Made by a program: the position numbers and the translations under genes. A DNA stretch of 57,068 nt from positions 1 through 57,068 of the forward strand of contig JAGVBT010000014.1 in assembly GCA_020059605.1 (NCBI GenBank), given 5' to 3'. The notes beneath the pieces are model-generated. The model was given only the letters and a program-made list of their open reading frames with translations, was not told the origin of the DNA and made no database searches. The DNA is from Deltaproteobacteria bacterium. Lineage in GTDB: Bacteria; Desulfobacterota; BSN033; UBA1163. Shown piece after piece: positions 41,191 through 48,980 of this stretch. Positions within the stretch are counted from its first letter, which is position 1; each line of letters opens with the position of its first letter.

Positions 41191-41403
41191 ATGCCATCCA
41201 AAATCGAAATCGACAAAGAGCGATGCAAAGGGTGTGCCCTCTGCACCATCTCCTGTCCCAAGGGATCGATCCGCATCGGAGAGGAAATCAACCGTCAGGG
41301 TTATTTTTTCGTCGTCTGGGACAATAACGGCTCTTGCACGGGCTGCGCCATCTGCGCGGAGATCTGCCCCGATGTAGCCATTCAGGTCTGGAGGGACAAG
41401 TAG
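41191..41403 (+). CDS. korD: 2-oxoacid:ferredoxin oxidoreductase delta (4Fe-4S ferredoxin) subunit
   Basis: A 70-residue ferredoxin-type subunit with two CxxCxxCxxxC motifs (CKGCALCTISC near residue 12 and CTGCAICAEIC near 47). It transfers electrons from the catalytic core to ferredoxin. The start at 41191 (MPSKIEIDKE) avoids the upstream repeat; the Shine-Dalgarno is weak (GTGAAG). Its stop is immediately followed by a CACAGGC hairpin and then korA. Genes are ordered delta-alpha-beta-gamma, as in Kor/Vor complexes. Confidence 0.9.
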   Translation: MPSKIEIDKERCKGCALCTISCPKGSIRIGEEINRQGYFFVVWDNNGSCTGCAICAEICPDVAIQVWRDK

Positions 41404-41422
41404 CACAGGCGTCCCGCCTGTG
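41404..41422. repeat. CACAGGC-gtccc-GCCTGTG hairpin
   Basis: Perfect seven-bp stem between korD and korA, a type of small hairpin that recurs in many bacterial genomes. It starts one nt after the korD stop codon. Confidence 0.7.
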
Positions 41423-41448
41423 ACACGGTGACGAGGAAACACGTAGAG

Positions 41449-42513
41449 ATGGTAGAACAAATTTCTGAAAAGATTTTAGTGAGAGGGAACGAGGCGGTGG
41501 CCATGGGGGCGATTGATGCGGGATGCCTCCTCTTTTTTGGATATCCGATCACCCCCCAGAATGAGATTCCGGAGTACCTCTCGAAACACCTTCCTCCTCT
41601 TGGCGGTGAATTCATCCAGGCCGAAAGCGAGATTGCCTCGATCAATCTGCTTCTGGGGGCATCCGCAACCGGAGTTAGGGCCATGTCCTCTTCCTCCAGT
41701 CCGGGAATTTCTCTCATGCAGGAAGGGCTCTCCTATATGGCAGGAAGCGAGCTTCCGGTTGTCATTGTTAACATCTCCCGAAGCGGACCGGGCCTGGGAG
41801 GAATTTCCGCCTCTCAGGGTGATTATTTCCAGTCCACCCGGGGCGGAGGCCACGGAGATTACCGCATGATTGTCCTTGCCCCTTCCACCGTCCAGGAGAT
41901 GTATGATTTGACTTTCCTCGCTTTTGATCTTTCCGACAAATACAGAAACCCGGCAATGATTCTCGGAGATGCTCTCATCGGTCAAATGAAGGAACCTCTC
42001 CTGCGGAGAAAACCCGAAAAGATGGACCTTCCGGCCAAGGATTGGGCGCTGACCGGGGCCAGAGGGAGAAAACCGAACAGGATCAAATCGCTCTATCTCC
42101 AGGAGGGCGAACTGACCGAACACAACTGGAAACTTTATCAGAAATATGAGAGGATGAAGAAAGAGGACATCCGCTTTGAAACGGTCAATACCGAGGATGC
42201 CCGATTTATCATTGTGGCCTTCGGCAGCATGGCAAGGGTTTCTAAAACCGCCATGGAACTGGCACGGGAGGCAGGGATGAGGGTGGGTCTCTTCCGCCCG
42301 ATCACCCTTTTCCCCTATCCCGAAAAAGCTCTTTTCGATATTTCGAAACGGGTCAAGCATTTTTTAACCATCGAATTGAATACAGGGCAGATGGTGGAGG
42401 ATGTAAAACTATCGGTGGACCGGGATGCACAGGTCTATTTTTACGGTAAACCTCCTGGAGCCTTGCCCCCTCCGGAGGAGATACTGGAAGAGATCAAGAA
42501 ATACTACGCGTAA
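41449..42513 (+). CDS. korA: 2-oxoacid:ferredoxin oxidoreductase alpha subunit
   Basis: A 354-residue pyrimidine-domain subunit of a KorA/VorB-type oxidoreductase, which decarboxylates 2-oxoacids to acyl-CoA with ferredoxin as acceptor. The signature GYPITPQNEIPEYLSKHLP lies near residue 32, with QAESEIASINLLLGAS and MSSSSSPGISLMQEGLSYM. The C-terminal domain has IIVAFGSMARVSKTAMELA. ATG 41449 is chosen; GTG 41428 is possible. The subunit split rules out the fused pyruvate enzyme. By context (PanB-like and CoA genes) 2-oxoisovalerate or 2-oxoglutarate are both possible. Confidence 0.92.
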   Translation: MVEQISEKILVRGNEAVAMGAIDAGCLLFFGYPITPQNEIPEYLSKHLPPLGGEFIQAESEIASINLLLGASATGVRAMSSSSSPGISLMQEGLSYMAGSELPVVIVNISRSGPGLGGISASQGDYFQSTRGGGHGDYRMIVLAPSTVQEMYDLTFLAFDLSDKYRNPAMILGDALIGQMKEPLLRRKPEKMDLPAKDWALTGARGRKPNRIKSLYLQEGELTEHNWKLYQKYERMKKEDIRFETVNTEDARFIIVAFGSMARVSKTAMELAREAGMRVGLFRPITLFPYPEKALFDISKRVKHFLTIELNTGQMVEDVKLSVDRDAQVYFYGKPPGALPPPEEILEEIKKYYA

Positions 42514-42522
42514 CAATTTAAT

Positions 42523-42720
42523 TTCGAAGCACGAAATCCGAAGCACGAAACAATTTCGAATGTCAAAATTTTTAATGTTCCAAACAATAGAGTTTAATAA
42601 TTTTGAATTTTGAAAATTCGAATTTGTTTCGAGTTTTCCGCCAGCCACCAAAGGCGAGCCTCGCCAAGGGCGGGAGGCGGATCTGCCTCAGGCATGACGA
42701 TATTCGAATTTCGGATTTAA
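42523..42720. repeat. Inverted repeat of AATTTCGGATTT type (family B)
   Basis: Begins with gaagcacgaaatccgaagcacg and ends with gatattcgaatttcggattt; the middle is AT-rich (aatttcgaatg, gaattttgaaaattcg) with a GC-rich insert (ccgccagccaccaaaggcg). It lies between korA and korB. A relative is at 52621-52790 upstream of livF. Confidence 0.75.
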
Positions 42721-42730
42721 GGAGTTAAAG

Positions 42731-43483
42731 ATGGAACAAGTTTTTAAACGTCCCGAATGTTTAATCGACGTTCCCTTCCACTTTTGCCCCGGATGTCACC
42801 ACGGAACCGTCCACCGGCTGGTCGCAGAGGCGATTGACCATTTTAAGATCAGAGAAAAGACGATCGGCGTTGCCTCGGTGGGTTGTTCCGTCTTCATGTA
42901 CGACTACTTCAATATCGATGTCGTGGAGGCCCCTCATGGCAGGGCGTCCGCTGTCGCCTCCGGAGTGAAGCGGGCAAGGAAGGAGTTAATCGTTTTTACG
43001 ATTCAGGGGGATGGAGATCTCGGAGCCATCGGGATTGCCGAGGGAATCCATACGGCCAACCGGGGCGAGAACATCACCCTGATCTTTGCCAACAACGGAA
43101 TCTACGGGATGACCGGAGGACAGATGGCGCCCACCACCCTTCTCGGGCAGAAAACAACGACCAGTCCTTACGGAAGGGATTTCACCTATGACGGCTACCC
43201 CATCCGGATGGCGGAGATGATGGCCACCCTGGAAGGGAGCGCCTTTGTAGCCAGGGTGGCGGTCAATAACCCGGCCAACCTGATGAAGGCAAAGAAAGCG
43301 GTTCGAAAGGCATTCCAGATGCAGACTGAAGAGATGGGCTTTTCGTTTGTCGAGATCTTAATGTCCTGCCCTACCAATTGGGGGTTGTCCTCCCTTGAGG
43401 CCAACCGCCGTGTCGAGGAGGAGATGATCCCCTATTTCCCGTTGGGAATTTTGAAAGAAAGGAAAATGGCAGATTATTTATGA
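42731..43483 (+). CDS. korB: 2-oxoacid:ferredoxin oxidoreductase beta (TPP-binding) subunit
   Basis: A 250-residue thiamine-diphosphate subunit. The N-terminal cysteines in FHFCPGCHHGT and the one in VGCSVF are likely 4Fe-4S ligands. The TPP-Mg motif is GDGDLGAIGIAEGIHTANR with the closing NNGIYGMTGGQMAPTT near residue 115. AAGGAGTTAAAG precedes the ATG. It works with KorA, KorC and KorD. Despite a 217-nt repeat-filled gap from korA it surely belongs to the same operon. Confidence 0.93.
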   Translation: MEQVFKRPECLIDVPFHFCPGCHHGTVHRLVAEAIDHFKIREKTIGVASVGCSVFMYDYFNIDVVEAPHGRASAVASGVKRARKELIVFTIQGDGDLGAIGIAEGIHTANRGENITLIFANNGIYGMTGGQMAPTTLLGQKTTTSPYGRDFTYDGYPIRMAEMMATLEGSAFVARVAVNNPANLMKAKKAVRKAFQMQTEEMGFSFVEILMSCPTNWGLSSLEANRRVEEEMIPYFPLGILKERKMADYL

Positions 43484-43603
43484 GAATAACCAAGCACCAA
43501 ATCCCAATAACCAAATAAATTCCAATCACCAATATCCGAAGATTATTTGATTATTGAGAAATTGGTTATTGGTTATTATTTGGAGCTTGGAATTTGGTTA
43601 TTG
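43484..43603. repeat. Inverted repeat of TTGGTTATTGG type (family A)
   Basis: Left half caagcaccaaatcccaataa with ccaaataaattccaatcacc; right half attggttattggttattatt with tggagcttggaatttggtta. An imperfect dyad of about 120 nt between korB and korC, closely similar to 41051-41171. Confidence 0.8.
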
Positions 43604-43618
43604 ATGTTTAGAGGAATG

Positions 43619-44206
43619 ATGGATAGCAAACATTTTTACCACGATGTCATCATGGCCGGATTTGGCGGCCAGGGCGTCCTGGCGATCGGAAACCTGATTG
43701 CCTACGCTGCCATGAAGGAGGGAAGGCATGTCACTTACCTCCCCACCTACGGAGTGGAGATGAGGGGCGGGACAGCCAATTGCACGGTTGTGATCTCATC
43801 CAAAGAAATTGGCTCCCCAATTGTGCAACGACCCCATTCCGCCATCTCCATGAATCTCCCCTCCCTTCTGAAATACGGCCCAAGAGTTCTGCCCGGGGGA
43901 TTGCTGATGGTAAATTCTTCCCTGATCGATCTTAACGAAGTCTCGCGCAACGATGTCGAATTGCTCGCCATTCCGGTCAATGACATTGCCATCCGGAACG
44001 GAAATCCAAAACTGTCCAACATGATTGCATTGGGCGCTTTTGTCGAAAAGACGAAATGGGTGGGGATGGAGTCTCTGTTTGCCTCTCTTGAAAAAGTATT
44101 CGATGAACGCCACCACGCTCTCATCCCCTCCAATATTAAAGCCATCCAGATTGGAGCGGAATTTGTTAAAAAAACAGAAACGAATAGCACGAATGACAGC
44201 AAATGA
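43619..44206 (+). CDS. korC: 2-oxoacid:ferredoxin oxidoreductase gamma subunit
   Basis: A 195-residue POR gamma-domain subunit. The N-terminal VIMAGFGGQGVLAIGNLIAY is the family hallmark, followed by YGVEMRGGTANCTVVISS. Start codons ATG 43616 and 43619 are adjacent behind GAGGA, and 43604 is also possible; none changes the domain. It completes the four-subunit complex. The last dozen residues (KKTETNSTNDSK) are low-complexity, matching a repeat-like DNA stretch, so the original gene end may have been altered by a repeat. Confidence 0.9.
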   Translation: MDSKHFYHDVIMAGFGGQGVLAIGNLIAYAAMKEGRHVTYLPTYGVEMRGGTANCTVVISSKEIGSPIVQRPHSAISMNLPSLLKYGPRVLPGGLLMVNSSLIDLNEVSRNDVELLAIPVNDIAIRNGNPKLSNMIALGAFVEKTKWVGMESLFASLEKVFDERHHALIPSNIKAIQIGAEFVKKTETNSTNDSK

Positions 44207-44368
44207 CGCGAATAGGTTTTAATAATATAGTGAACCCAATTACCTCCCTCTCCTCGGGGAGGCTGTGTCGTAATTCCGTTCATGGTTCGAGACCCTCACC
44301 ACGAACGGGATACGACTTGTGTAAAATCAACCAGTTAGCTGTTCGTCTCGGTTTCGAGTCGAAGCGAC

Positions 44369-44383
44369 CTGAGCTTGTCGAAG
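44369..44383. repeat. Third copy of the CTGAGCTTGTCGAAG arm
   Basis: The exact 15-nt arm of the dyad at 54-106 lies in the 244-nt gap between korC and the XRE-cupin gene. The same gap also has CCTCCCTCTCC...GGGAGAGG-like degenerate arms (about 44238-44440). No gene is visible in this gap. Confidence 0.65.
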
Positions 44384-44450
44384 GGCGAATGGCTAATTAA
44401 GACACAGTCTCTGGCGGGAGAGGGGTAGGGTGAGGGGGGAGGAATGATCA

Positions 44451-45047
44451 ATGGAAGAAGAAGAGAAGAAAGATTTTGAAGAGGTTCGGGTCGGGGAGAA
44501 AATTAAGGAGTTGAGGGAGAAAAAGGGACTTTCTCTCAAAGACCTGGCTGAATTAACCGGGTTTTCTATGGCCCTGCTCTCTCAAATGGAGAACCATCTC
44601 GTTTCTCCATCCCTTGGAACGATCATCAAACTCGCAGGGGCCCTGGAAGTCAGGGTGGGCGACTTCTGGGGGGAGACCGAGGGAGAACCTTTTACCATTG
44701 TAAGAAAAGACGAGCGGAAAAAGGTTTCCCGGTTCGCCTCCAAGGACGGAGTGAAATACGGCTATTCGTATGAATCGCTCGGGTTTGACAAGAAAGATCG
44801 CCATATGGAGCCTTTTATCGTGACCCTCGAACCTGCCACGGTGAAGACGGCAAAGACCTCCGTCCACGAGGGAGAAGAGTTCATCTTCGTCCTGGAAGGG
44901 GAGATGGAGGTCATCCTCGGAAACCATACGGATGTCCTCTATCCCGGCGACTCCATCTATTACGACTCCGCCATTCCCCATAAAGTCCAGTGCCACCGGG
45001 ACAAAATCGCTCGAATTCTGGCCGTTCTGTATACATCGAGCAAGTAA
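44451..45047 (+). CDS. XRE-family regulator with C-terminal cupin sensor
   Basis: A 198-residue cytoplasmic regulator. The N-terminal helix-turn-helix spans about residues 14-70 (IKELREKKGLSLKDLAELTG, MALLSQMENHLVSPSLGTII). The C-terminal cupin domain (about 105-195) has VHEGEEFIFVLEGEMEVILG and YPGDSIYYDSAIPHKVQC. XRE-cupin proteins commonly control neighbouring catabolic or transport genes in response to a small metabolite. It stands between korDABC and an orphan binding-protein gene. GGAGGAATGATCA lies before the ATG. Confidence 0.88.
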   Translation: MEEEEKKDFEEVRVGEKIKELREKKGLSLKDLAELTGFSMALLSQMENHLVSPSLGTIIKLAGALEVRVGDFWGETEGEPFTIVRKDERKKVSRFASKDGVKYGYSYESLGFDKKDRHMEPFIVTLEPATVKTAKTSVHEGEEFIFVLEGEMEVILGNHTDVLYPGDSIYYDSAIPHKVQCHRDKIARILAVLYTSSK

Positions 45048-45143
45048 CTCCCCCTCTCCCCCTCCCGTGGTCGGGTCTATTCGACTTCTCTTAAGAGGGG
45101 GTTGGGGGGCGTTATCAATTGGCACAGGGTTATTGGTTACCGT

Positions 45144-46307
45144 ATGAAAAAATTTTCCCTGCTCCTTATCTCCTTTCTGCTATTCTTGGCGATAGATTCA
45201 AGCCCTGTTTTCAGCCAGGATTCTCTCAAGGTGGGGGCCCTGGTCCCTTTCACTGGGCGGGGGGGGGACTCCGGCAGGGAATGCGCACGAGGCCTGCTCG
45301 ATGCCGGGAAATGGATCAACCAGCGCGGTGGAATCTTCGGGAAAAAGCTGGAAATCATCCTGATGGACGACACCTTCCAGCCCGCAGAGTTCGTTGCCGC
45401 CTTTCGTAAGTTGAACGAGGCGGACCGCATCCTCCTCCTTTATCTCTACTCGGGTGGGACAGGGCTTGCTCTCCTGCCCCATATCAATCTCCATCGGATT
45501 CCCACGCTGACGAGCTCTTTTCCAGGCCTTCTCGCAGATACCTCGAAAACACCCTATCTCTTCTCTCTTACTCCCACCCCTCTCGACCTGGCAAAGATTG
45601 CCATGAAATTTATCTCCGAAAAATCCGATATAAAGATGAGAAATCCGAAAGTCGCCTTCGTCGCTTTTCCCGACCCTCCGGGAAAAGATTTCCTCGACGA
45701 AGCGAAGTCTTATGCCAAAAAGCTCGGGCTGGAAATCGGGCCGGACACTCTCATTTCAGACCTCTCATCTTTGAAAGCCTCCTCCCCTATTCTTGCGCCA
45801 CTAAAGTCCTATCATCCGGACTTTGCCTACATCAACCTGACCTCAAAGGAGGCCTCCACATTCCTTCGGGAAGCCCAGGAAACGGATCTTAAAACCCGAT
45901 GGATTTGCAGTATGAGGGCCTTTGATGAAAATCTTTCGGCTTTCGATGGAGTCCTTGGAGTGCAGCCTATCTCCCCATTCGGGGAAGATGTCCCCGGGAT
46001 GGCTGAGATCAAAGAGGCCCATCAGAAATGGCATCCCTACGATTCCCATACCCTCTCCTATGTTGAAGGATGGGTCACGGCCAAAGTGATGGCGGAAGCC
46101 CTGGGGAGATCTCTCCCGGAACAGGGATTTTCCCGCGAAAGGGTAAAGATGGCCTTTGAAACTTTTACGAATTTCGTTGTCGGAGGCCTCCTCCCCCCCC
46201 TCACCTTTACCGGCAAAGACCACCGGCCCAGTACGGAATCCCGGATCTTCATCATCAAAGACGGAAAACTCGTGAGACACACGGGTTTCATCTCCGTCGG
46301 GAGATAA
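45144..46307 (+). CDS. Liv-type ABC transporter substrate-binding protein (orphan)
   Basis: A 387-residue periplasmic binding protein of the Peripla_BP_6 (LivK-like) type. A Sec signal (MKKFSLLLISFLLFLAIDSS, PVFSQ) precedes LKVGALVPFTGRGGDSGREC, the usual start of the mature domain, and WINQRGGIFGKKLEIILMDD is also typical. The start has no good Shine-Dalgarno, which makes the exact N-terminus uncertain. No permease genes follow directly; the next operon brings its own binding protein at 46616. It may feed that transporter or act as a sensor partner for the XRE-cupin regulator. Confidence 0.82.
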   Translation: MKKFSLLLISFLLFLAIDSSPVFSQDSLKVGALVPFTGRGGDSGRECARGLLDAGKWINQRGGIFGKKLEIILMDDTFQPAEFVAAFRKLNEADRILLLYLYSGGTGLALLPHINLHRIPTLTSSFPGLLADTSKTPYLFSLTPTPLDLAKIAMKFISEKSDIKMRNPKVAFVAFPDPPGKDFLDEAKSYAKKLGLEIGPDTLISDLSSLKASSPILAPLKSYHPDFAYINLTSKEASTFLREAQETDLKTRWICSMRAFDENLSAFDGVLGVQPISPFGEDVPGMAEIKEAHQKWHPYDSHTLSYVEGWVTAKVMAEALGRSLPEQGFSRERVKMAFETFTNFVVGGLLPPLTFTGKDHRPSTESRIFIIKDGKLVRHTGFISVGR

Positions 46308-46388
46308 GAGACGGAATACAGTTTTAAGTGTTGAGTGTTGAGTGTTAAGGAAAGCTCTGAAAAACTACTTTTCGTTCTCTGATTACCC

Positions 46389-46410
46389 CCCTGCCTGCCG
46401 GTAGGCAGGG
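46389..46410. repeat. CCCTGCCT-gccggt-AGGCAGGG hairpin
   Basis: Perfect eight-bp stem in the gap 46308-46615. The same gap has a gttgagtgttgagtgtt direct repeat (46328-46345) and two copies of TAATCGGTGTAATC (about 46461 and 46482), followed by the liv promoter. Confidence 0.65.
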
Positions 46411-46533
46411 ATTTCAAAAAATGGTTCCGCAGATTTCTTTTTATTTTTCAATGCATTTCTAATCGGTGTAATCGTTTCATAATCGGTGTAATCAGAGGTT
46501 CCTGGTCTTCTTCAGAAATTTCTTAGGTTTCAC

Positions 46534-46562
46534 TTGACAGTCCCCTTTATATTAAGTACATT
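46534..46562 (+). promoter_or_regulatory. Sigma-70 promoter of the liv operon
   Basis: TTGACA at 46534-46539, a 17-nt spacer and TACATT at 46557-46562. The leader is about 45 nt, ending in AAAGGAGGGAGGC before the livK ATG at 46616. Confidence 0.65.
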
Positions 46563-46615
46563 AAACTAACCTTTACAGAAGGAGAGGGAAATATTCTATT
46601 AAAGGAGGGAGGCAT

Positions 46616-47908
46616 ATGAGAGGGAAACGGTTTATTTTACTCGTAGGTGTTTCTTTTTTAGTGGTTGGTTTATTGAGCGTTCAAACATTCAGCACAAAAG
46701 CCTGCGCTCAGGGAAAACCTATCGTGCTCGGGGCGCCGCTGGCTACGGCCTTTCTCTATGGCTGGGCGGCGGAGAGAGGCATCAAATTGGCCGTGGAGGA
46801 AATCAATGCGGCGGGAGGTGTTACGGTCGGTAAAGAAAAAAGGCCTTTTAAAGTGGAAGTGATGGATACCCGCGACCTTGAACCTGGAGTGCCGGTCAGC
46901 GATGCCTTGTTGGTTGTTGAAAAACTCATCCTGGAAAAGAAGGCTGACTTTATCGTGGGTGGCCCTGTTCGATCTGAAGCAGCCCTCGCAGCCATGGACT
47001 TACTCTCAAAGTATAAGAAGATCTCCATATTGACCACGGGGGTTCTAACTCCGGCCTATCATAAGCGGGTGGAAGCCGAATATGATAAATTTAAATATTG
47101 TTTCCGGATCTCTGGCGAAGTCGCCTGGATGGTAGTGGGTGAATTTATCCCCTGCTTGATGGAAATCAAGGCGAAACATAATCTCAACAGACTCTTCATT
47201 ATGATCCAGGATGTAGCCCATGCCCGAGCAGGTGGAGACCTCGTTGAAAAGATGTCTAAAGAAAGGGGATGGGAAGTTTTAGGGAAAGAAGTTTTTCCAA
47301 CAGGGACAACAGACTTCTCTGTGGGACTGATGAAGGCCAAAAAGGAGAATGCCCAGGTGATCCTGATCTGGATGGATATGCCTGAAACATCGATTCTCTT
47401 AAAGCAATGGTATGATATGAAAATACCTGCGCTTCCTTATGGCACGATCATTTCTGCTGCTGAGGAACCAGGATTTTGGAAGGCGACAGATGGAAAAGGA
47501 GAGTTCGCCATGGCCAGTGTCGTCAATGCGGGCAATGCTCCATCTAACGCAACTCCATGGACGATGAAGTTCGTCGAGGCTTATAAGAAGAGATGGAAGA
47601 CAGAACCTGAAGGTTATGGGACTTCATCAAGCTATATGGCGGTCTATACTCTGAAGGATGCCATTGAACGGGCTGGTTCTCTTGATTCAGACGCCGTGGT
47701 TGCAGCTCTTGAGAAGACGGACTTGATGGGAGGTGTCTACGGAAGGATAAAATTCAATCCCAAAAACCATCAGGTCATACCAAGCGTTGATCCGAATGAG
47801 GGAGCAGTCGGGACAATCTTTCAGTGGCAGGCAGGAAAGAGAATTGTGGTTTTCCCGCCCAAGATTGCGATGGGCGAGGTCAAACTTCCTCCCTGGATGA
47901 AGAAGTAA
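46616..47908 (+). CDS. livK: Liv-type ABC transporter substrate-binding protein
   Basis: A 430-residue LivK-type binding protein. A Sec signal (about residues 1-31, ending KACAQ) is followed by PIVLGAPLATAFLYGWAAER and VEEINAAGGV, typical of the family. ADFIVGGPVRSEAALAAMDL and TTDFSVGLMKAKKENAQVIL are also family features. It binds an amino acid or, more likely in this setting with acyl-CoA ligases, an organic or aromatic acid. A strong AAAGGAGG site precedes the start. It is the first gene of the livKHMG-ligase-F operon. Confidence 0.9.
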   Translation: MRGKRFILLVGVSFLVVGLLSVQTFSTKACAQGKPIVLGAPLATAFLYGWAAERGIKLAVEEINAAGGVTVGKEKRPFKVEVMDTRDLEPGVPVSDALLVVEKLILEKKADFIVGGPVRSEAALAAMDLLSKYKKISILTTGVLTPAYHKRVEAEYDKFKYCFRISGEVAWMVVGEFIPCLMEIKAKHNLNRLFIMIQDVAHARAGGDLVEKMSKERGWEVLGKEVFPTGTTDFSVGLMKAKKENAQVILIWMDMPETSILLKQWYDMKIPALPYGTIISAAEEPGFWKATDGKGEFAMASVVNAGNAPSNATPWTMKFVEAYKKRWKTEPEGYGTSSSYMAVYTLKDAIERAGSLDSDAVVAALEKTDLMGGVYGRIKFNPKNHQVIPSVDPNEGAVGTIFQWQAGKRIVVFPPKIAMGEVKLPPWMKK

Positions 47909-47942
47909 GCTACCGGAATAATGGAATGTTGCAATGCTGGAA

Positions 47943-48041
47943 TAATGGGTGAGTAATAACAGGATACGGAGAAACGGAGACTCGGGGACCGGAGAAGAAT
48001 AAATTTTTCTCCCCATCTCCGTGTCTCCCCATCCCCCTATC
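47943..48041. repeat. Inverted repeat of GGAGACGGAGA type (family J)
   Basis: ggatacggagaaacggagac and tcggggaccggagaag on the left pair imperfectly with cttctcc-type arms tctccccatctccgtgtctc and cccatccccct on the right. It lies between livK and livH. Confidence 0.65.
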
Positions 48042-48053
48042 AGATTTCTGCCT

Positions 48054-48916
48054 ATGGACATTCTCATCTACGGCATTATCAATAGTTTTTCCCTTGCACT
48101 GATGGCCATTGGGTTTACTTTGGTCTACGGAATTAGTCGCCTCCCCAATTTTGCACATGGCGCGCTCTATGTGATTACGGGTTTTGTCGTCTGGTGGCTC
48201 CTTAATAAGCTTCATCTAAATTATTTTGTTGCCATCCCAATTGCCTTGGTCCTAATGGGTTTGGTGGGTGCAGCCATCTATCGATTTGTTCTCATCCGGG
48301 TGAGAGGCATGGCCACTTCAGAGATTATCGCCACCTATGCTTTGGGATTGGCTGTTCTCGAATTCCTTCGTTGGGGAGGGTTCAAAGGGATGACGTATAC
48401 GCTCCCTGTTTTCATTGAGGCAGCATCGATATAGGAGGCGTTCCTGTCGACTTTCAACGAATGATCGTCATCGCAATAGGGATCGTGGTAGTCACCTTCA
48501 TGTGGCTCTTTACCCATTTCAACAGGACCGGCTTGGCACTCAGAGGGATGGCACAGGATGAACATGCGGCCATGATGTTAGGGATCGATTCGGATAGGAT
48601 GGCCGTCATTGCAATGGCGATGGGATCTATTTTGGCCGGACTCTCTGCTATCGCTTTACTTCCTTTAGGTAACATTGTTGTGGAGGCGGGTTACAATGTG
48701 CTGATCCTCTCGATCGCTGTATGCATTGTGGGCGGATTGGGAAGCTGGGTGGGGGCGATCCTAGCCGCCTTTATAATTGGATTCCTCCAAATCATTGCCG
48801 CCTACATCCAGTCCCATTTCCAGATGGTCGTGGCGCTCCTGGCGATTATTGTCACTCTGATATTAAGACCATCAGGCCTCTTTGGCAAACAGAAGGAGCT
48901 GGAAGAAAGAGTTTAA
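48054..48916 (+). pseudogene. livH: livH permease gene broken by a one-base frameshift
   Basis: LivH-type inner-membrane permease in two frames. The first part (48054-48434) reads MDILIYGIINSFSLALMAIG and ISRLPNFAHGALYVITGFVV, ending PVFIEAASI-stop. The second part, in another frame, reads on as GSIDIGGVPVDFQRMIVIAIG and continues through RTGLALRGMAQDEHAAMMLG to the normal C-terminus. Adding one G at the GG of 48419-48420 restores FIEGSIDIGGVPV and a full protein of about 287 residues, the usual LivH length. It may be an assembly error, a recent mutation, or less likely a programmed shift. The other genes of the transporter look intact. Confidence 0.88.
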
Positions 48917-48967
48917 AAATCAATGGTCAATGACCATTGAACATTGATCATTGACCATTGAAAATTC
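48917..48967. repeat. CAATGGTCAATGACCATTG repeat (family D)
   Basis: Short overlapping dyads: caatggtcaatgaccattg, then aacattgatcattgaccattg. It fills the space between livH and livM and is related to 3568-3684. Confidence 0.7.
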
Positions 48968-48980
48968 TCTTTGGTAGGTC

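Noticed and set aside
46450-46500. Direct repeats TAATCGGTGTAATC as a CRISPR or iteron array
   Set aside because: Only two copies, no regular spacers, no cas or rep gene; it looks like another degenerate intergenic repeat.
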